From Betaproteobacteria bacterium (lineage in GTDB: Bacteria; Pseudomonadota; Gammaproteobacteria; Burkholderiales; Rhodocyclaceae), in the NCBI GenBank assembly GCA_012026675.1, contig VEPA01000067.1:1-47228 (forward strand): a DNA stretch of 47,228 nucleotides, read 5' to 3'. This document shows, piece by piece, positions 15,609 to 23,793 of the stretch. Under the pieces are notes generated by a model, which was not told the DNA's origin, searched no databases, and saw nothing but the letters and a program-made list of their open reading frames with translations. Made by a program: the position numbers and the translations under genes. The stretch's first letter is position 1, and each line of letters opens with the position of its first letter.

Positions 15609-17716
15609 AGATCTATGCTCGCCGAGATGCCGACCAGATAGTTGCGTTCCGCCGCAGGAAAGTAGAAACGATTATTGGAATCGTTCACCGACACACCGCC
15701 GACATATTTCTTGTCACCGATATTCTCGACGCGCAAAAACTCGGCAAGCCTCACCCCGCCCAGGCGCTGCTCGAACCCGGCCCGCCAGTTGTAGATCGTG
15801 TAGCTCTTGGCCGCATCAGAATTGATGTCATCCACATACACCTTGCTGCTGTAGCGGGCCTCGAGGGCAGTGGCAAACCCGCTCGCGGGATGCTTCCAGG
15901 CCAGTTCCCCGAAGAAGGTATTGGCCGGCGCGCCGGGCAGCTTGTTGCCGCTGTCGATGGTTTTGGTATTGCCCGTGTTTGTGTATCTTTCCGCGAAGTA
16001 CGCATCCAGGTAGGTATAGGCAAGGGACGCCTTCAGGTTCTGGGTCAAGTCGCTATCCACGCCGAGTTCCAGTCCCTTGCGCTTTGTTTCCCCCGCGTTG
16101 TCGTAGACGCTGCGCCCGAAGGTGGTGACATCGACCACGATTTCCTTGTCGGTCTTGACATGGTAGATCGCCGCATTGATGCGTGTCGCATCCCCCACCA
16201 GGGCCTTGACGCCGGCCTCGTAATTGATGCTGGTCGATGGCTGCAGGCCAAAATTCAGGCCGCTCTGTCCGCCCGACCGATAGGCCAGTTCGATGAAGGT
16301 CGGCGTCTCGAAACCCTTGCCTGCGTTGGCATACAGGTTAACGCGCTGATTCAGATGGTAGACCACGCCCAGCACTGGCGTCGTTTCCGTGTAGGTGACA
16401 CTTCCGCTGTCGTCGGGGTTGCCTGCGCCGGTGGTGCGAATGTAGCGGTCGTCGTTCTCGAAACGCACGCGGCTGTAGCGCAGTCCGCCGCTGACGATCC
16501 AGTCCGTGCCGATCGCCCACTCGGCTTGGAGATACTGGCCGGAATTGCTGACGATATTGTCCTCGTCGCGACGCAATACGCCTTTCTGCCCGGCCTTGTT
16601 TTCGAAGCCCTTGCGCAGATCCTTCATGTACTCGTAGTTCAGTCCGAGGGTGACCGTCAGCGGACCTACGCCGGTATCGGCCTTGTGCGACCAGCGCAGG
16701 TCGGTGCCGTAAAAGTCGCGGTCGATGTAGCTGATACCGCCCGAACCCTTGATAACCGCAGCGGCATTAAAAGGAATCGTCAGGCGGCCGAGGGTTTCGC
16801 GCGTCCCGCCCCAGACGACTGCCTGCAGGGTGTCGTTTTGAGTCAGCTGATGCTGGATATTCAGGCCGGCCTGCGTCTGCGCCTTGTTGCCTCCCGCATT
16901 CTGGCTCAGGGTAGACGGAGCAGCGACCTGGCGCGGGTCCGCCTCCATCTGCGCCCGCGTCAGCCCCTGCGGGTCTTCGTTATAGGGCTGGTCGAGCGAA
17001 TTCATGACCAGCGTGACCTTTGTTTTTTCGCCCTGCCACGTCAGCTTGGCATTGGCCTGGTCGCGGCGCACCGCACTGTGGTCGCGGTAACCGTCGCTCT
17101 CGTAGCGCGAGGCATCCACAAGGTAACCGAAGCTGTCGCTGCCGCCTTCCGCCACCACGCCGACTCGCCAGGTATCGTAGCTCCCGCCATAAGTGCTGGC
17201 GGTAACGCGGTGGGGTCCCTTCCCGTCGCGCGTAAAGATCTGCAGCACGCCGCCCGAGGAATTGCCGTAAAGAGCCGAGAACGGACCCCGCATGACTTCC
17301 ATGCGGTCGGCCGTGCTGAGGTCGAAGGTCCCCATCTGGCCCTGCCCGTCGGGCATGGATTGCGGAATCCCGTCCGCATAGAGACGAATGCCCCGCACGC
17401 CGAATGCCGAGCGTGCGCCAAAACCACGGGATGAAATCTGCTGGTCCGAGGAAAAACGGTAGGTATTCGGCGCAAAGATGCCCGGAACCCGCGCCAGGGA
17501 TTCCGAGGTGTTGACCATCGGCTGAGCAAACTGCATTTGTTCCCCGGTAACGACATCGATGGAGACCGGCAGGTCGAAGCTGTTCTGCTCCATGCGAGTC
17601 GCAGTCACCACTACCTGATCGGTGGTCACGCGCGGTTCGGCGGCTTGGGAACAAAAAGGGAAAAGGCCGGCGACGAGGCAGGGCAGCACGCGCAAGCGGG
17701 GGGTGAAATCAGTCAT
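15605..17716 (-). CDS. pqqU: TonB-dependent outer-membrane receptor, PqqU/YncD-like (PQQ importer)
   Basis: The 703-residue receptor has a signal peptide, a TonB box region (DQVVVTATR), a plug domain and a 22-strand barrel ending in an aromatic-poor ISASIDL. Many segments resemble E. coli YncD, the PQQ transporter PqqU: ISSRGFGARSAFGVRGIRLY, DGIPQSMPDGQGQ, RGPFSALYGNSSGG, GYRDHSA, KGFETPTFIELAYRSGGQSG, FGLQPST. It is followed directly by a PQQ dehydrogenase gene and a metallohydrolase unit, which supports PQQ as the ligand over other chelates. Candidate operator site B lies 84 bases upstream. The ATG has no strong ribosome-binding site, so expression may depend on the leader. Confidence 0.85.
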   Translation of the reverse strand: MTDFTPRLRVLPCLVAGLFPFCSQAAEPRVTTDQVVVTATRMEQNSFDLPVSIDVVTGEQMQFAQPMVNTSESLARVPGIFAPNTYRFSSDQQISSRGFGARSAFGVRGIRLYADGIPQSMPDGQGQMGTFDLSTADRMEVMRGPFSALYGNSSGGVLQIFTRDGKGPHRVTASTYGGSYDTWRVGVVAEGGSDSFGYLVDASRYESDGYRDHSAVRRDQANAKLTWQGEKTKVTLVMNSLDQPYNEDPQGLTRAQMEADPRQVAAPSTLSQNAGGNKAQTQAGLNIQHQLTQNDTLQAVVWGGTRETLGRLTIPFNAAAVIKGSGGISYIDRDFYGTDLRWSHKADTGVGPLTVTLGLNYEYMKDLRKGFENKAGQKGVLRRDEDNIVSNSGQYLQAEWAIGTDWIVSGGLRYSRVRFENDDRYIRTTGAGNPDDSGSVTYTETTPVLGVVYHLNQRVNLYANAGKGFETPTFIELAYRSGGQSGLNFGLQPSTSINYEAGVKALVGDATRINAAIYHVKTDKEIVVDVTTFGRSVYDNAGETKRKGLELGVDSDLTQNLKASLAYTYLDAYFAERYTNTGNTKTIDSGNKLPGAPANTFFGELAWKHPASGFATALEARYSSKVYVDDINSDAAKSYTIYNWRAGFEQRLGGVRLAEFLRVENIGDKKYVGGVSVNDSNNRFYFPAAERNYLVGISASIDL

Positions 17717-17799
17717 GGGTCAGGTTCGCAAAGTTACGGGAGCCCGAATTCTCGCCTCCGCGAGCTGAATCTGCCTGCGTGATTAGGCGTGTTGGCTGT

Positions 17800-17814
17800 T
17801 CATGAAAATCATGA
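17800..17814 (-). promoter_or_regulatory. Candidate operator, site B of three (TCATGA-N3-TCATGA)
   Basis: TCATGA-AAA-TCATGA on the plus strand lies 84 bases upstream of the pqqU-like start codon and 23 bases beyond the end of response regulator 2. It is identical to the other two sites. In the direction of the pqqU-like gene it reads TCATGA-TTT-TCATGA, the same orientation as site A relative to yceI. Confidence 0.6.
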
Positions 17815-17836
17815 GTCGCTGCACGGCCACGGCATT

Positions 17837-18478
17837 TCAGGCGTCGATCAGCCCATTTCGAATGGCGATCAGGGTGAGTTCCGCTGCGTTGCCGGCGCCG
17901 AGTTTCTGCTTGATGTTGTAGAGGTGGGTGCCCACCGTTCGCGGACTGAGAAACAGCACGGCGGCGATCTCGGCCACGGACTTGCCGCGCGCCAGCATTA
18001 CGAACACTTCGAATTCGCGTGCGGAAAGGGTTTCCAGCGGGCTACCCGGGCGACTCACCTGTTCGACGACGATTTCCTGCGCCAGGGCCGGTTCGAGAAA
18101 CAGCTTGCCCGCGGCCACCTGTCGAATGGCCTCGATCAGGGCCGCGGCCGCGCTGCGCGTGGGCAGGTAGCCGAGTGCCCCGGCGGCCAGGGCACGCCGC
18201 GGATGAGCCGTGTCCTCGTGCGCGGACAGGACCAGCACGCGTGTCGTGGGCCATTTCGCCAGCAATCGCGAAAGCGCCTCCAGCCCGCCCATGCCGCCCA
18301 TCGACAGGTCCAGCACGACCACGTCGGGCTTCACCTCGGTGAAGCACTGCAGGGCTTCCTCGCCACTGCCGCATTCGGCTACCACGCGCAGATCGGTGGT
18401 GGTATCGAGCAGCAGACGAAATCCCATGCGAACAACCGCGTGGTCGTCGACCAGCATGATGCGCAACGTCGAGCTCAC
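17837..18478 (-). CDS. NarL/FixJ-family response regulator 2, lacking the conserved receiver lysine
   Basis: The 213-residue regulator has a receiver domain (MLVDDHAVVRMG, phospho-acceptor Asp in VVVLDLSMGG) and a LuxR-type helix-turn-helix (LSAREFEVFVMLARGKSVAEIA...LSPRTVGTHLYNIKQKLG). The segment that normally contains the conserved Lys (GYLTK in regulator 1) reads GYLPTRSA, so Lys is replaced by Thr. That Lys contacts the phosphoryl group in typical receivers, so signalling may be altered. The gene overlaps the end of its kinase gene by four bases. It is the nearest regulator to operator site B. Confidence 0.9.
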   Translation of the reverse strand: MSSTLRIMLVDDHAVVRMGFRLLLDTTTDLRVVAECGSGEEALQCFTEVKPDVVVLDLSMGGMGGLEALSRLLAKWPTTRVLVLSAHEDTAHPRRALAAGALGYLPTRSAAAALIEAIRQVAAGKLFLEPALAQEIVVEQVSRPGSPLETLSAREFEVFVMLARGKSVAEIAAVLFLSPRTVGTHLYNIKQKLGAGNAAELTLIAIRNGLIDA

Positions 18479-19692
18479 TCTGAATCTCCTGGCAGGGGAA
18501 GCACGATCCTAACGCGGAAACCGCCCTCCGGGCACGGTCCGGTCTCGAGACTGCCGCCGAGCGCCACGACCCGTTCGCGCATGCCGACCAGGCCGTGTCC
18601 GGATCCCGGCAGCGCGGGCGACGCGCCCCGGCCGTCGTCCTCGATGACTGCTTCCAGCCTTCCGTCGCCGCGCGTCACCGCCAGCCTTGCACGGCTGGCA
18701 CCGGCATGCTTGAGGACATTGGTGAGAGCCTCCTGGACGCTGCGAAATACCGCCAGTGTCAGGGCCTCGCCAAGGTCGCCGAGGTCGCCTTCAAGGTCCA
18801 GTACAAGTTCAACATCCGGATGCCGGAGGCGCCATTCCCGGCCAAGATCGTGCAGTGCCGCGGCCAAGTCCGGTTGCTCGAGGATGGCCGGACGCAATTC
18901 GCGCACGATGCGATGTACGCTGTCGTAGAGCCCGGCAGCGATCTCATTGACCTGTCCCGCGCCCTGAACCACGCCCGGAGCCTCGCTGCCGCGCGCAATC
19001 GAAGTGGCGATCAGGCGTATCGCCGTGACCGACTGGCCGAGTTCATCGTGGAGTTCGCGCGCCAGGCGCTTGCGCTCCGCCTCGATGCCGGCCTCGATCA
19101 ATCGCATCACCTCGCGGTTTTCTGCTAGTTCCTGCGTGGTGGTCACCAGCCGCCGCGCATCGACCTCGGTCGGATGCAACAGGCGACGCAAAAACAGCAG
19201 CAGCGCCGTGTGCAGCACGGCGACAAAGGCCAGGCCCAGCAGGAATATTGCCGTCATGCTGTCCCAGGCATCCAGCACCGCCCGCGAAGCGTCGGGGGCG
19301 ATCTCGATGCGCGCACCGGGCATGCCGATCACGGTCGCCTTGAGTTGTGATCCCATCAGGGCTTCGAACCACTCCGGCGCGCGCCGCCCAGCCTTGTAGG
19401 TACTGGGCGGCGAACTGTAGCGCAGCACGCCGTCATTCGAATAGAGGCGGATGTTATTGGCGCGGACCCGCCCCAGGGCTTGCAGAAAGCTCACCATCAC
19501 CGCCGGCGCCGGACCGAAGACCGGGCTGGTCTGGGCGGCATTGCCCAGCAGTTGCACCGCCACCCGATGCGCGGCCTCGATCTCTTCGCGAATCGAACTG
19601 CGGTAGTCGATAACCAGGAGCCAGGTCAGGGCTGCAAGAAAACCCAGGTTCAGCGCCGCGACGAGCAGGTTGAGCCGCAGCCTCAGACTCAT
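18475..19692 (-). CDS. NarL-type sensor histidine kinase (intact)
   Basis: The 405-residue kinase has an N-terminal membrane segment (LLVAALNLGFLAALTWLLVI, residues 9-28), a periplasmic sensor region of about 140 residues and a second membrane segment (IFLLGLAFVAVLHTALLLFL, about 168-188). Then come HisKA_3 with LARELHDELGQSVTAIR (phospho-accepting His near 226) and HATPase with VQEALTNVLKHAG, EDDGRG and GLVGMRER. It forms the chain tonB-like, metallohydrolase 2, kinase, regulator, with each of the last three junctions overlapping or nearly so. Its ligand is unknown; an alcohol, an aldehyde or PQQ are possibilities from context. Confidence 0.92.
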   Translation of the reverse strand: MSLRLRLNLLVAALNLGFLAALTWLLVIDYRSSIREEIEAAHRVAVQLLGNAAQTSPVFGPAPAVMVSFLQALGRVRANNIRLYSNDGVLRYSSPPSTYKAGRRAPEWFEALMGSQLKATVIGMPGARIEIAPDASRAVLDAWDSMTAIFLLGLAFVAVLHTALLLFLRRLLHPTEVDARRLVTTTQELAENREVMRLIEAGIEAERKRLARELHDELGQSVTAIRLIATSIARGSEAPGVVQGAGQVNEIAAGLYDSVHRIVRELRPAILEQPDLAAALHDLGREWRLRHPDVELVLDLEGDLGDLGEALTLAVFRSVQEALTNVLKHAGASRARLAVTRGDGRLEAVIEDDGRGASPALPGSGHGLVGMRERVVALGGSLETGPCPEGGFRVRIVLPLPGDSE

Positions 19693-20678
19693 TGCCGGCC
19701 CTCGCGTCGGCCGTCCAGATCAAGCCGCTCGATTTCAAAATAAACGTGTTGCACGTTGCGTCCGTGACGCGCGGCGTAACCATGCCAGCCGGAAAATTCC
19801 TGGAGTTCGGCGAGCCGGATGGCTTCGTCCGCGCTGCGGCCTTCCTGATAGGCGACGGATACGCGTTGCTTCAACTCCGACAGATAGCGCCTGATCGGCG
19901 CGATATCGCCTGCCGAACCTACCGGTCCGCGGCCGGGAATCAAAATCCGGATCGGCAGCCCGGCAAGCTGATCGAGTCCTGCGATCCAGCCGCTGGTATT
20001 CGCTTCGGACAGGTGCGGAATCTGTCCGCTGTAGATCAGGTCGCCGGCAAACAGCGTGGCGCTGCCCTCGTCGAACACGGCAAGGTCACCCTCCGTATGG
20101 CCGTGGCCGAATTGCAGCAGTCGCAACTGGCGTCCGCTTGCGTCCAACACCTGCGATGCGGCAACAGTAGTGTCGGGCAACTGAATCCGGGTGGCACGCA
20201 TCGCCTCGTCGCCAACGCTCTGGCGCAAGCTTGCCAGGCAGTTGGGGCAGCGCTCTGCCATGGCGACGGCAGTTGCGGCGGTCGCCAGAATCGGAATGCC
20301 GCGCTCGGCGAAGGCCGAGTTCCCAAGTACGTTCTGCGGATGCGAATGGGTGTTGATCAGCATTTTCACCGGCTTGGGCGTCACCCGCGCCACGGTGGCA
20401 AGTATGGCCTCACCATGGCGATGGTTGGCACCGCTGTCGATCACGATCACCCCATCCCGACCGACGAGGAACCCAGAATTGACGACACGTCCGCCATTTT
20501 CCGGAGTCGCGTCGGCCAGCGGCGCGGGGATCACGAAGACACCGTCGGCAATCTCGTCTACCGGCAGGTTCGCCGGCGCGCCGAGGGCTGGAAGTGTCAG
20601 GCCGAGGAGTGCGAAGCACCACCGCCGGCACTGCGCGAAGCTGTCGTTACGAAGCCAGCCGAAAAACCACTGGAACAT
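19689..20678 (-). CDS. Quinoprotein relay-type metallohydrolase 2 (SoxH-like, MBL fold) with degenerate metal site
   Basis: The 329-residue protein has an N-terminal hydrophobic segment (CFALLGLTLPALGAPA) and an MBL fold: VIVIDSGANHRHGEA, INTHSHPQNVLGN, FGHGHTEGDLAVF, LFAGDLIYSGQ. It carries the CPNC motif seen in the SoxH-like PQQ-associated group 2. The HxHxDH motif reads HSHPQN (Asp and His missing), and the late PGHG reads PGRG, so three usual ligands are absent. Hydrolase activity is doubtful. The ATG at 20678 lies inside the end of the tonB-like gene (32-base overlap), and the stop overlaps the kinase start. Confidence 0.78.
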   Translation of the reverse strand: MFQWFFGWLRNDSFAQCRRWCFALLGLTLPALGAPANLPVDEIADGVFVIPAPLADATPENGGRVVNSGFLVGRDGVIVIDSGANHRHGEAILATVARVTPKPVKMLINTHSHPQNVLGNSAFAERGIPILATAATAVAMAERCPNCLASLRQSVGDEAMRATRIQLPDTTVAASQVLDASGRQLRLLQFGHGHTEGDLAVFDEGSATLFAGDLIYSGQIPHLSEANTSGWIAGLDQLAGLPIRILIPGRGPVGSAGDIAPIRRYLSELKQRVSVAYQEGRSADEAIRLAELQEFSGWHGYAARHGRNVQHVYFEIERLDLDGRREGRQ

Positions 20679-21390
20679 CAACAGTCAGCGAACGTCCGGC
20701 GAGGCTGGCCGGCAACGGCGGCAAAGGTGCCGCTGCACGCACCATGTCGATAGCCTGTCGATCGAGAATTTCATGTCCGCTTGAGCTTACCACGCGCACC
20801 GACTGCAGTTGGCCGTCGGCCGCCAGTTCCAGTTGCAGCAAGGTGCTCCCTTGCCATTGGCGGATTTGCGCCAGGCGCGGATAACGCTGCTGAAGCGCAA
20901 CGGCACCGGCGAGGGTCCGCCCATATGCGGCCAAGGCGGTCGGATCGGGTGTCGTCGGGCGCGACACCGGTGCGCTGGGGACAGGCTGCGAAACCGCTGG
21001 TGCCGGCAGAGGCTCGACCGTAGCTGCAGCAGTGTCAGCAGGCGCCGCTGGAACAACCGGCGCATCGGATATCGGCGCCTGCGCTGACCGGGTCAGCACC
21101 CGCGTTGGAGCGGGCGCATCGGCCTTGCGCGGCTCTTGCGGGAAAGTCGGCGCCGGCGGAACGGCGACCGGCCCCATTACCGGCGCCGGCAGCAGAACAC
21201 GCAACGGCCTGGACATCAGATCCTGCGCCTGTTGCAGGCCCGGCAGCCAACCCAGGGCAAACCCATGCACGACGATTGAAGCCAGGACAGCCCAGACGAT
21301 AGGCGGCTGCCTGAAGCTCAGGCGCGTGCTATCGAGGTACGGCAAGGAGGGGGCAAATGAAGCGGCGTACATTGGATAACGATAGCGCAT
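20647..21390 (-). CDS. TonB energy-transducing protein
   Basis: The 247-residue protein has a single N-terminal membrane anchor (VWAVLASIVVHGFALGWLP, about residues 32-50), a proline/alanine-rich periplasm-spanning segment (about 65-155) and a C-terminal TonB fold (YPRLAQIRQWQGSTLLQLELAADGQLQSVRVVSSSGHEILDRQAIDMVRAA). It energises TonB-dependent receptors with ExbB/ExbD; no exbBD is nearby. Placement in the quinoprotein island suggests it serves the PqqU-like receptor. The start has a weak ribosome-binding site, and an ATG at 21372 is an alternative. Operator site C lies 33 bases upstream. Confidence 0.85.
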   Translation of the reverse strand: MRYRYPMYAASFAPSLPYLDSTRLSFRQPPIVWAVLASIVVHGFALGWLPGLQQAQDLMSRPLRVLLPAPVMGPVAVPPAPTFPQEPRKADAPAPTRVLTRSAQAPISDAPVVPAAPADTAAATVEPLPAPAVSQPVPSAPVSRPTTPDPTALAAYGRTLAGAVALQQRYPRLAQIRQWQGSTLLQLELAADGQLQSVRVVSSSGHEILDRQAIDMVRAAAPLPPLPASLAGRSLTVDVPVVFRLAS

Positions 21391-21423
21391 CCAAGGGGAA
21401 GTGGTCCCACCCGAGGCGCGTTT

Positions 21424-21438
21424 TCATGAAAATCATGA
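21424..21438. promoter_or_regulatory. Candidate operator, site C of three (TCATGA-N3-TCATGA)
   Basis: TCATGA-AAA-TCATGA lies between the divergent tonB-like (start 21390) and NosR-like (start about 21628) genes, so it may serve either. In the tonB direction it reads TCATGA-TTT-TCATGA, the same orientation as sites A and B relative to their genes. It overlaps a larger palindrome, TTTTCATGAAAA (21421-21432). Confidence 0.6.
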
Positions 21439-21627
21439 CCTCCGGCGGACCAGCAATCATTGACGATTTTTTGCACGACAACGCGGCAAGAATACGGGCA
21501 TGGCTTTTGCGGTGGCAAGGCGGTACATGTAGAGTCCGAGCCTGACGCTTCCGAAAGCCTGCCCGGCGATCATGCGGCGTACTCCGAACTATGGCCAGAA
21601 ATGAGGTGTCATGAAGTGCAGGACGAA

Positions 21628-23775
21628 ATGACGGGCATGCGATTCGGAATAATTCCCGGGCTCCGGGCGGAGGCATGGCTGACCGCCCTGGCAATCCTGC
21701 TCTACTGCGCCGGCACCTTGGCCGGCGAACTCGACAAGTCGGCCATCGAACGCCGTTTCCAGCCGCCCTTGCATGTGGGCGAAAAACTGCGCGAAGTCCC
21801 TGCCTGGCCATTGACCAGCGAACTCACGCCCGATGCCGGACCGGTCGGCTATGTCTTCGAGTCGATCGATCTGGCCCCGATACCCGGTTTCGAGGGAACG
21901 CCAATGAATCTTCTGGTGGCGAGCGATGCCGGCGGCAAGTTCATTGATGTCGAGGTCCTGCGCCAGCATGAGCCGGTGTTCCTCGCCGGCTTGGGGCCTG
22001 GTCCGCTCCACGACTTCGTCAAGCAGTACCAGGGCAAGAGCCTGAAGCAGCAGATCACCGTTTCCAGCAGCTACGGCAACACCCGTCCCGCTGACAGCGG
22101 CAACCGCGTCGTGCTGGATGGCGTGGCCAAGGCCACCGCCTCGGTGCGCATTGTCAATCAATCGGTGCTCGCCGCAGCGCTGGCGGTGGCACGGGTCAGG
22201 CTCGGGTTTGCCAATCCCGGCAGCGGCGCTCCGGCGGCCGTGGTCAAGCCCGTGCCCTTCGAGCGCATGGATTTCGAATCCCTGTTACAGCGCGGCTACG
22301 TGCAGCGCATTTCGTTCAGCAACGCCGAAATCGAGAAGCTGTTCGCCGGCACCGAAGCGGCCGGCGCCGATGAAGAAGCACTGCGAAAACCCGATGATGT
22401 CTACGTCGAAATCTACGTGGGATATCTCAACCCACCCAACATCGGCCAAAACCTCCTGGGCGATGCCGCCTGGGCCAAGTTCAAGACCTATCTGCTCGAC
22501 GATCGCCCCGCCTTCTGGATCGCCACGCGCGGTCGCTATGTCCTGGCGGACGCGTCCTTCGTGCCGGGAACGGCGCCGCCGCGCCTGTCCCTGTCGCAAA
22601 ACGAACTGCCGATCGAACTTCGCGATGCCAACCGCGATTACGCGCGAATACCGGCGCTCGGCAACATCGGCAGCGCCTTGATCCTGACCGCGCCGGCACT
22701 TGCTGGACTGGATCCGGGTCGGGCCATGGATTTTAATTTCACCATCAGCCGCTCCCGCGGCATGATCCTGCCGGTGGTGACGCAAAAGCAGATCAGCCTG
22801 CGCTACGCCCCGCCCGCCGAATTGCTGGACTACCCACCGAAACCCCCGCCCGAGTGGCTGCAGGCCTGGCAAGGGCGACTGCCTGACCTCATCATCATCG
22901 GCCTCGCCTTGTTGCTCCTGACCGGAATCCTGCTGAAGCCGCGCTCGATTTCAGTCAAGCCGCGCACCCTGTTCCTGTTCCGTACGGGTTTCCTTGCTTT
23001 CACGCTGGGCTTCATCGGCTGGTACGCCCAGGGACAGCTCTCCATCGTCCAGATCACCGGTGCGATCAAGTCGGTGTCCGCCGGGGCGGGGCTCAAGAGC
23101 TTCCTCTATGATCCGGTTTCGCTGCTGCTGATCGCCTATACCCTGGTCAGCCTGGCGGTCTGGGGTCGCGGCGCCTTCTGCGGCTGGCGCTGTCCCTTCG
23201 GCGCCCTGCAGGAGTTCGTCGGAATGCTGGCGCGCGGCCTGCGTGTTCCGCAGTGGCACATGCCGATCCGGCTCGCGAGGTTGCTCGCCCGCAGCCGTTA
23301 CGCCATCCTTGGATTGCTGGCTGGAACGGCAGCCCTTGTCCCTTTGGCGGCGGAAAGGCTGGTCGAGGTCGAGCCCTTCAAGACCTCCATCACCGTCGGT
23401 TTCCAGCGCGAATGGCCGTATCTGCTCTGGGCCGTCGGCCTGTTGCTGGCCGGAGCATTCGTGTACAAATTTTTCTGCCGCTATATCTGTCCGCTGGGCG
23501 CCGCACTCACCCTCGGCGGCCGCCTGCGCCGCTGGAACTGGCTGCCGCGCATCGAGGCTTGCGGCCAGCCCTGCCAGCGGTGCCGCATCGCCTGCCGCTA
23601 CGACGCGATCGCCCCGGCCGGCGGCATCGACTACGACGAATGCCATCAATGCCTTGATTGCGTCGGCATCTATCACGACACGGCGCGCTGCGGACCGAAG
23701 CTTCTGTTTGCGGCCAAGGGAAAGACCGTCAGGATTCACCCGCTCAAGGCAAAGCCTCACGGCTTGTCACCTTGA
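21628..23775 (+). CDS. NosR/NirI-family flavin and iron-sulfur membrane protein
   Basis: The 715-residue protein has a signal/anchor segment (AWLTALAILLYCAGTLA), a periplasmic FMN-binding-like domain and a transmembrane core with two cysteine motifs on the NosR plan (CGWRCPFG near residue 518, CRYICPLG near 618). A C-terminal ferredoxin-like pair of Cys clusters follows (CGQPCQRCRIAC and CHQCLDC, about 645-680). The flavinylation-type motif reads DGVAKATAS rather than SGAT; the acceptor Thr (near 170) is kept. NosR relays electrons between the membrane quinone pool and the periplasm. Here it probably connects the quinoprotein system to the membrane. The ATG at 21628 has AGGA four bases upstream; starts at 21601 or 21637 are possible. 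Confidence 0.85.
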   Translation: MTGMRFGIIPGLRAEAWLTALAILLYCAGTLAGELDKSAIERRFQPPLHVGEKLREVPAWPLTSELTPDAGPVGYVFESIDLAPIPGFEGTPMNLLVASDAGGKFIDVEVLRQHEPVFLAGLGPGPLHDFVKQYQGKSLKQQITVSSSYGNTRPADSGNRVVLDGVAKATASVRIVNQSVLAAALAVARVRLGFANPGSGAPAAVVKPVPFERMDFESLLQRGYVQRISFSNAEIEKLFAGTEAAGADEEALRKPDDVYVEIYVGYLNPPNIGQNLLGDAAWAKFKTYLLDDRPAFWIATRGRYVLADASFVPGTAPPRLSLSQNELPIELRDANRDYARIPALGNIGSALILTAPALAGLDPGRAMDFNFTISRSRGMILPVVTQKQISLRYAPPAELLDYPPKPPPEWLQAWQGRLPDLIIIGLALLLLTGILLKPRSISVKPRTLFLFRTGFLAFTLGFIGWYAQGQLSIVQITGAIKSVSAGAGLKSFLYDPVSLLLIAYTLVSLAVWGRGAFCGWRCPFGALQEFVGMLARGLRVPQWHMPIRLARLLARSRYAILGLLAGTAALVPLAAERLVEVEPFKTSITVGFQREWPYLLWAVGLLLAGAFVYKFFCRYICPLGAALTLGGRLRRWNWLPRIEACGQPCQRCRIACRYDAIAPAGGIDYDECHQCLDCVGIYHDTARCGPKLLFAAKGKTVRIHPLKAKPHGLSP

Positions 23776-23793
23776 ACTCCTGTGGGCCCGGAA

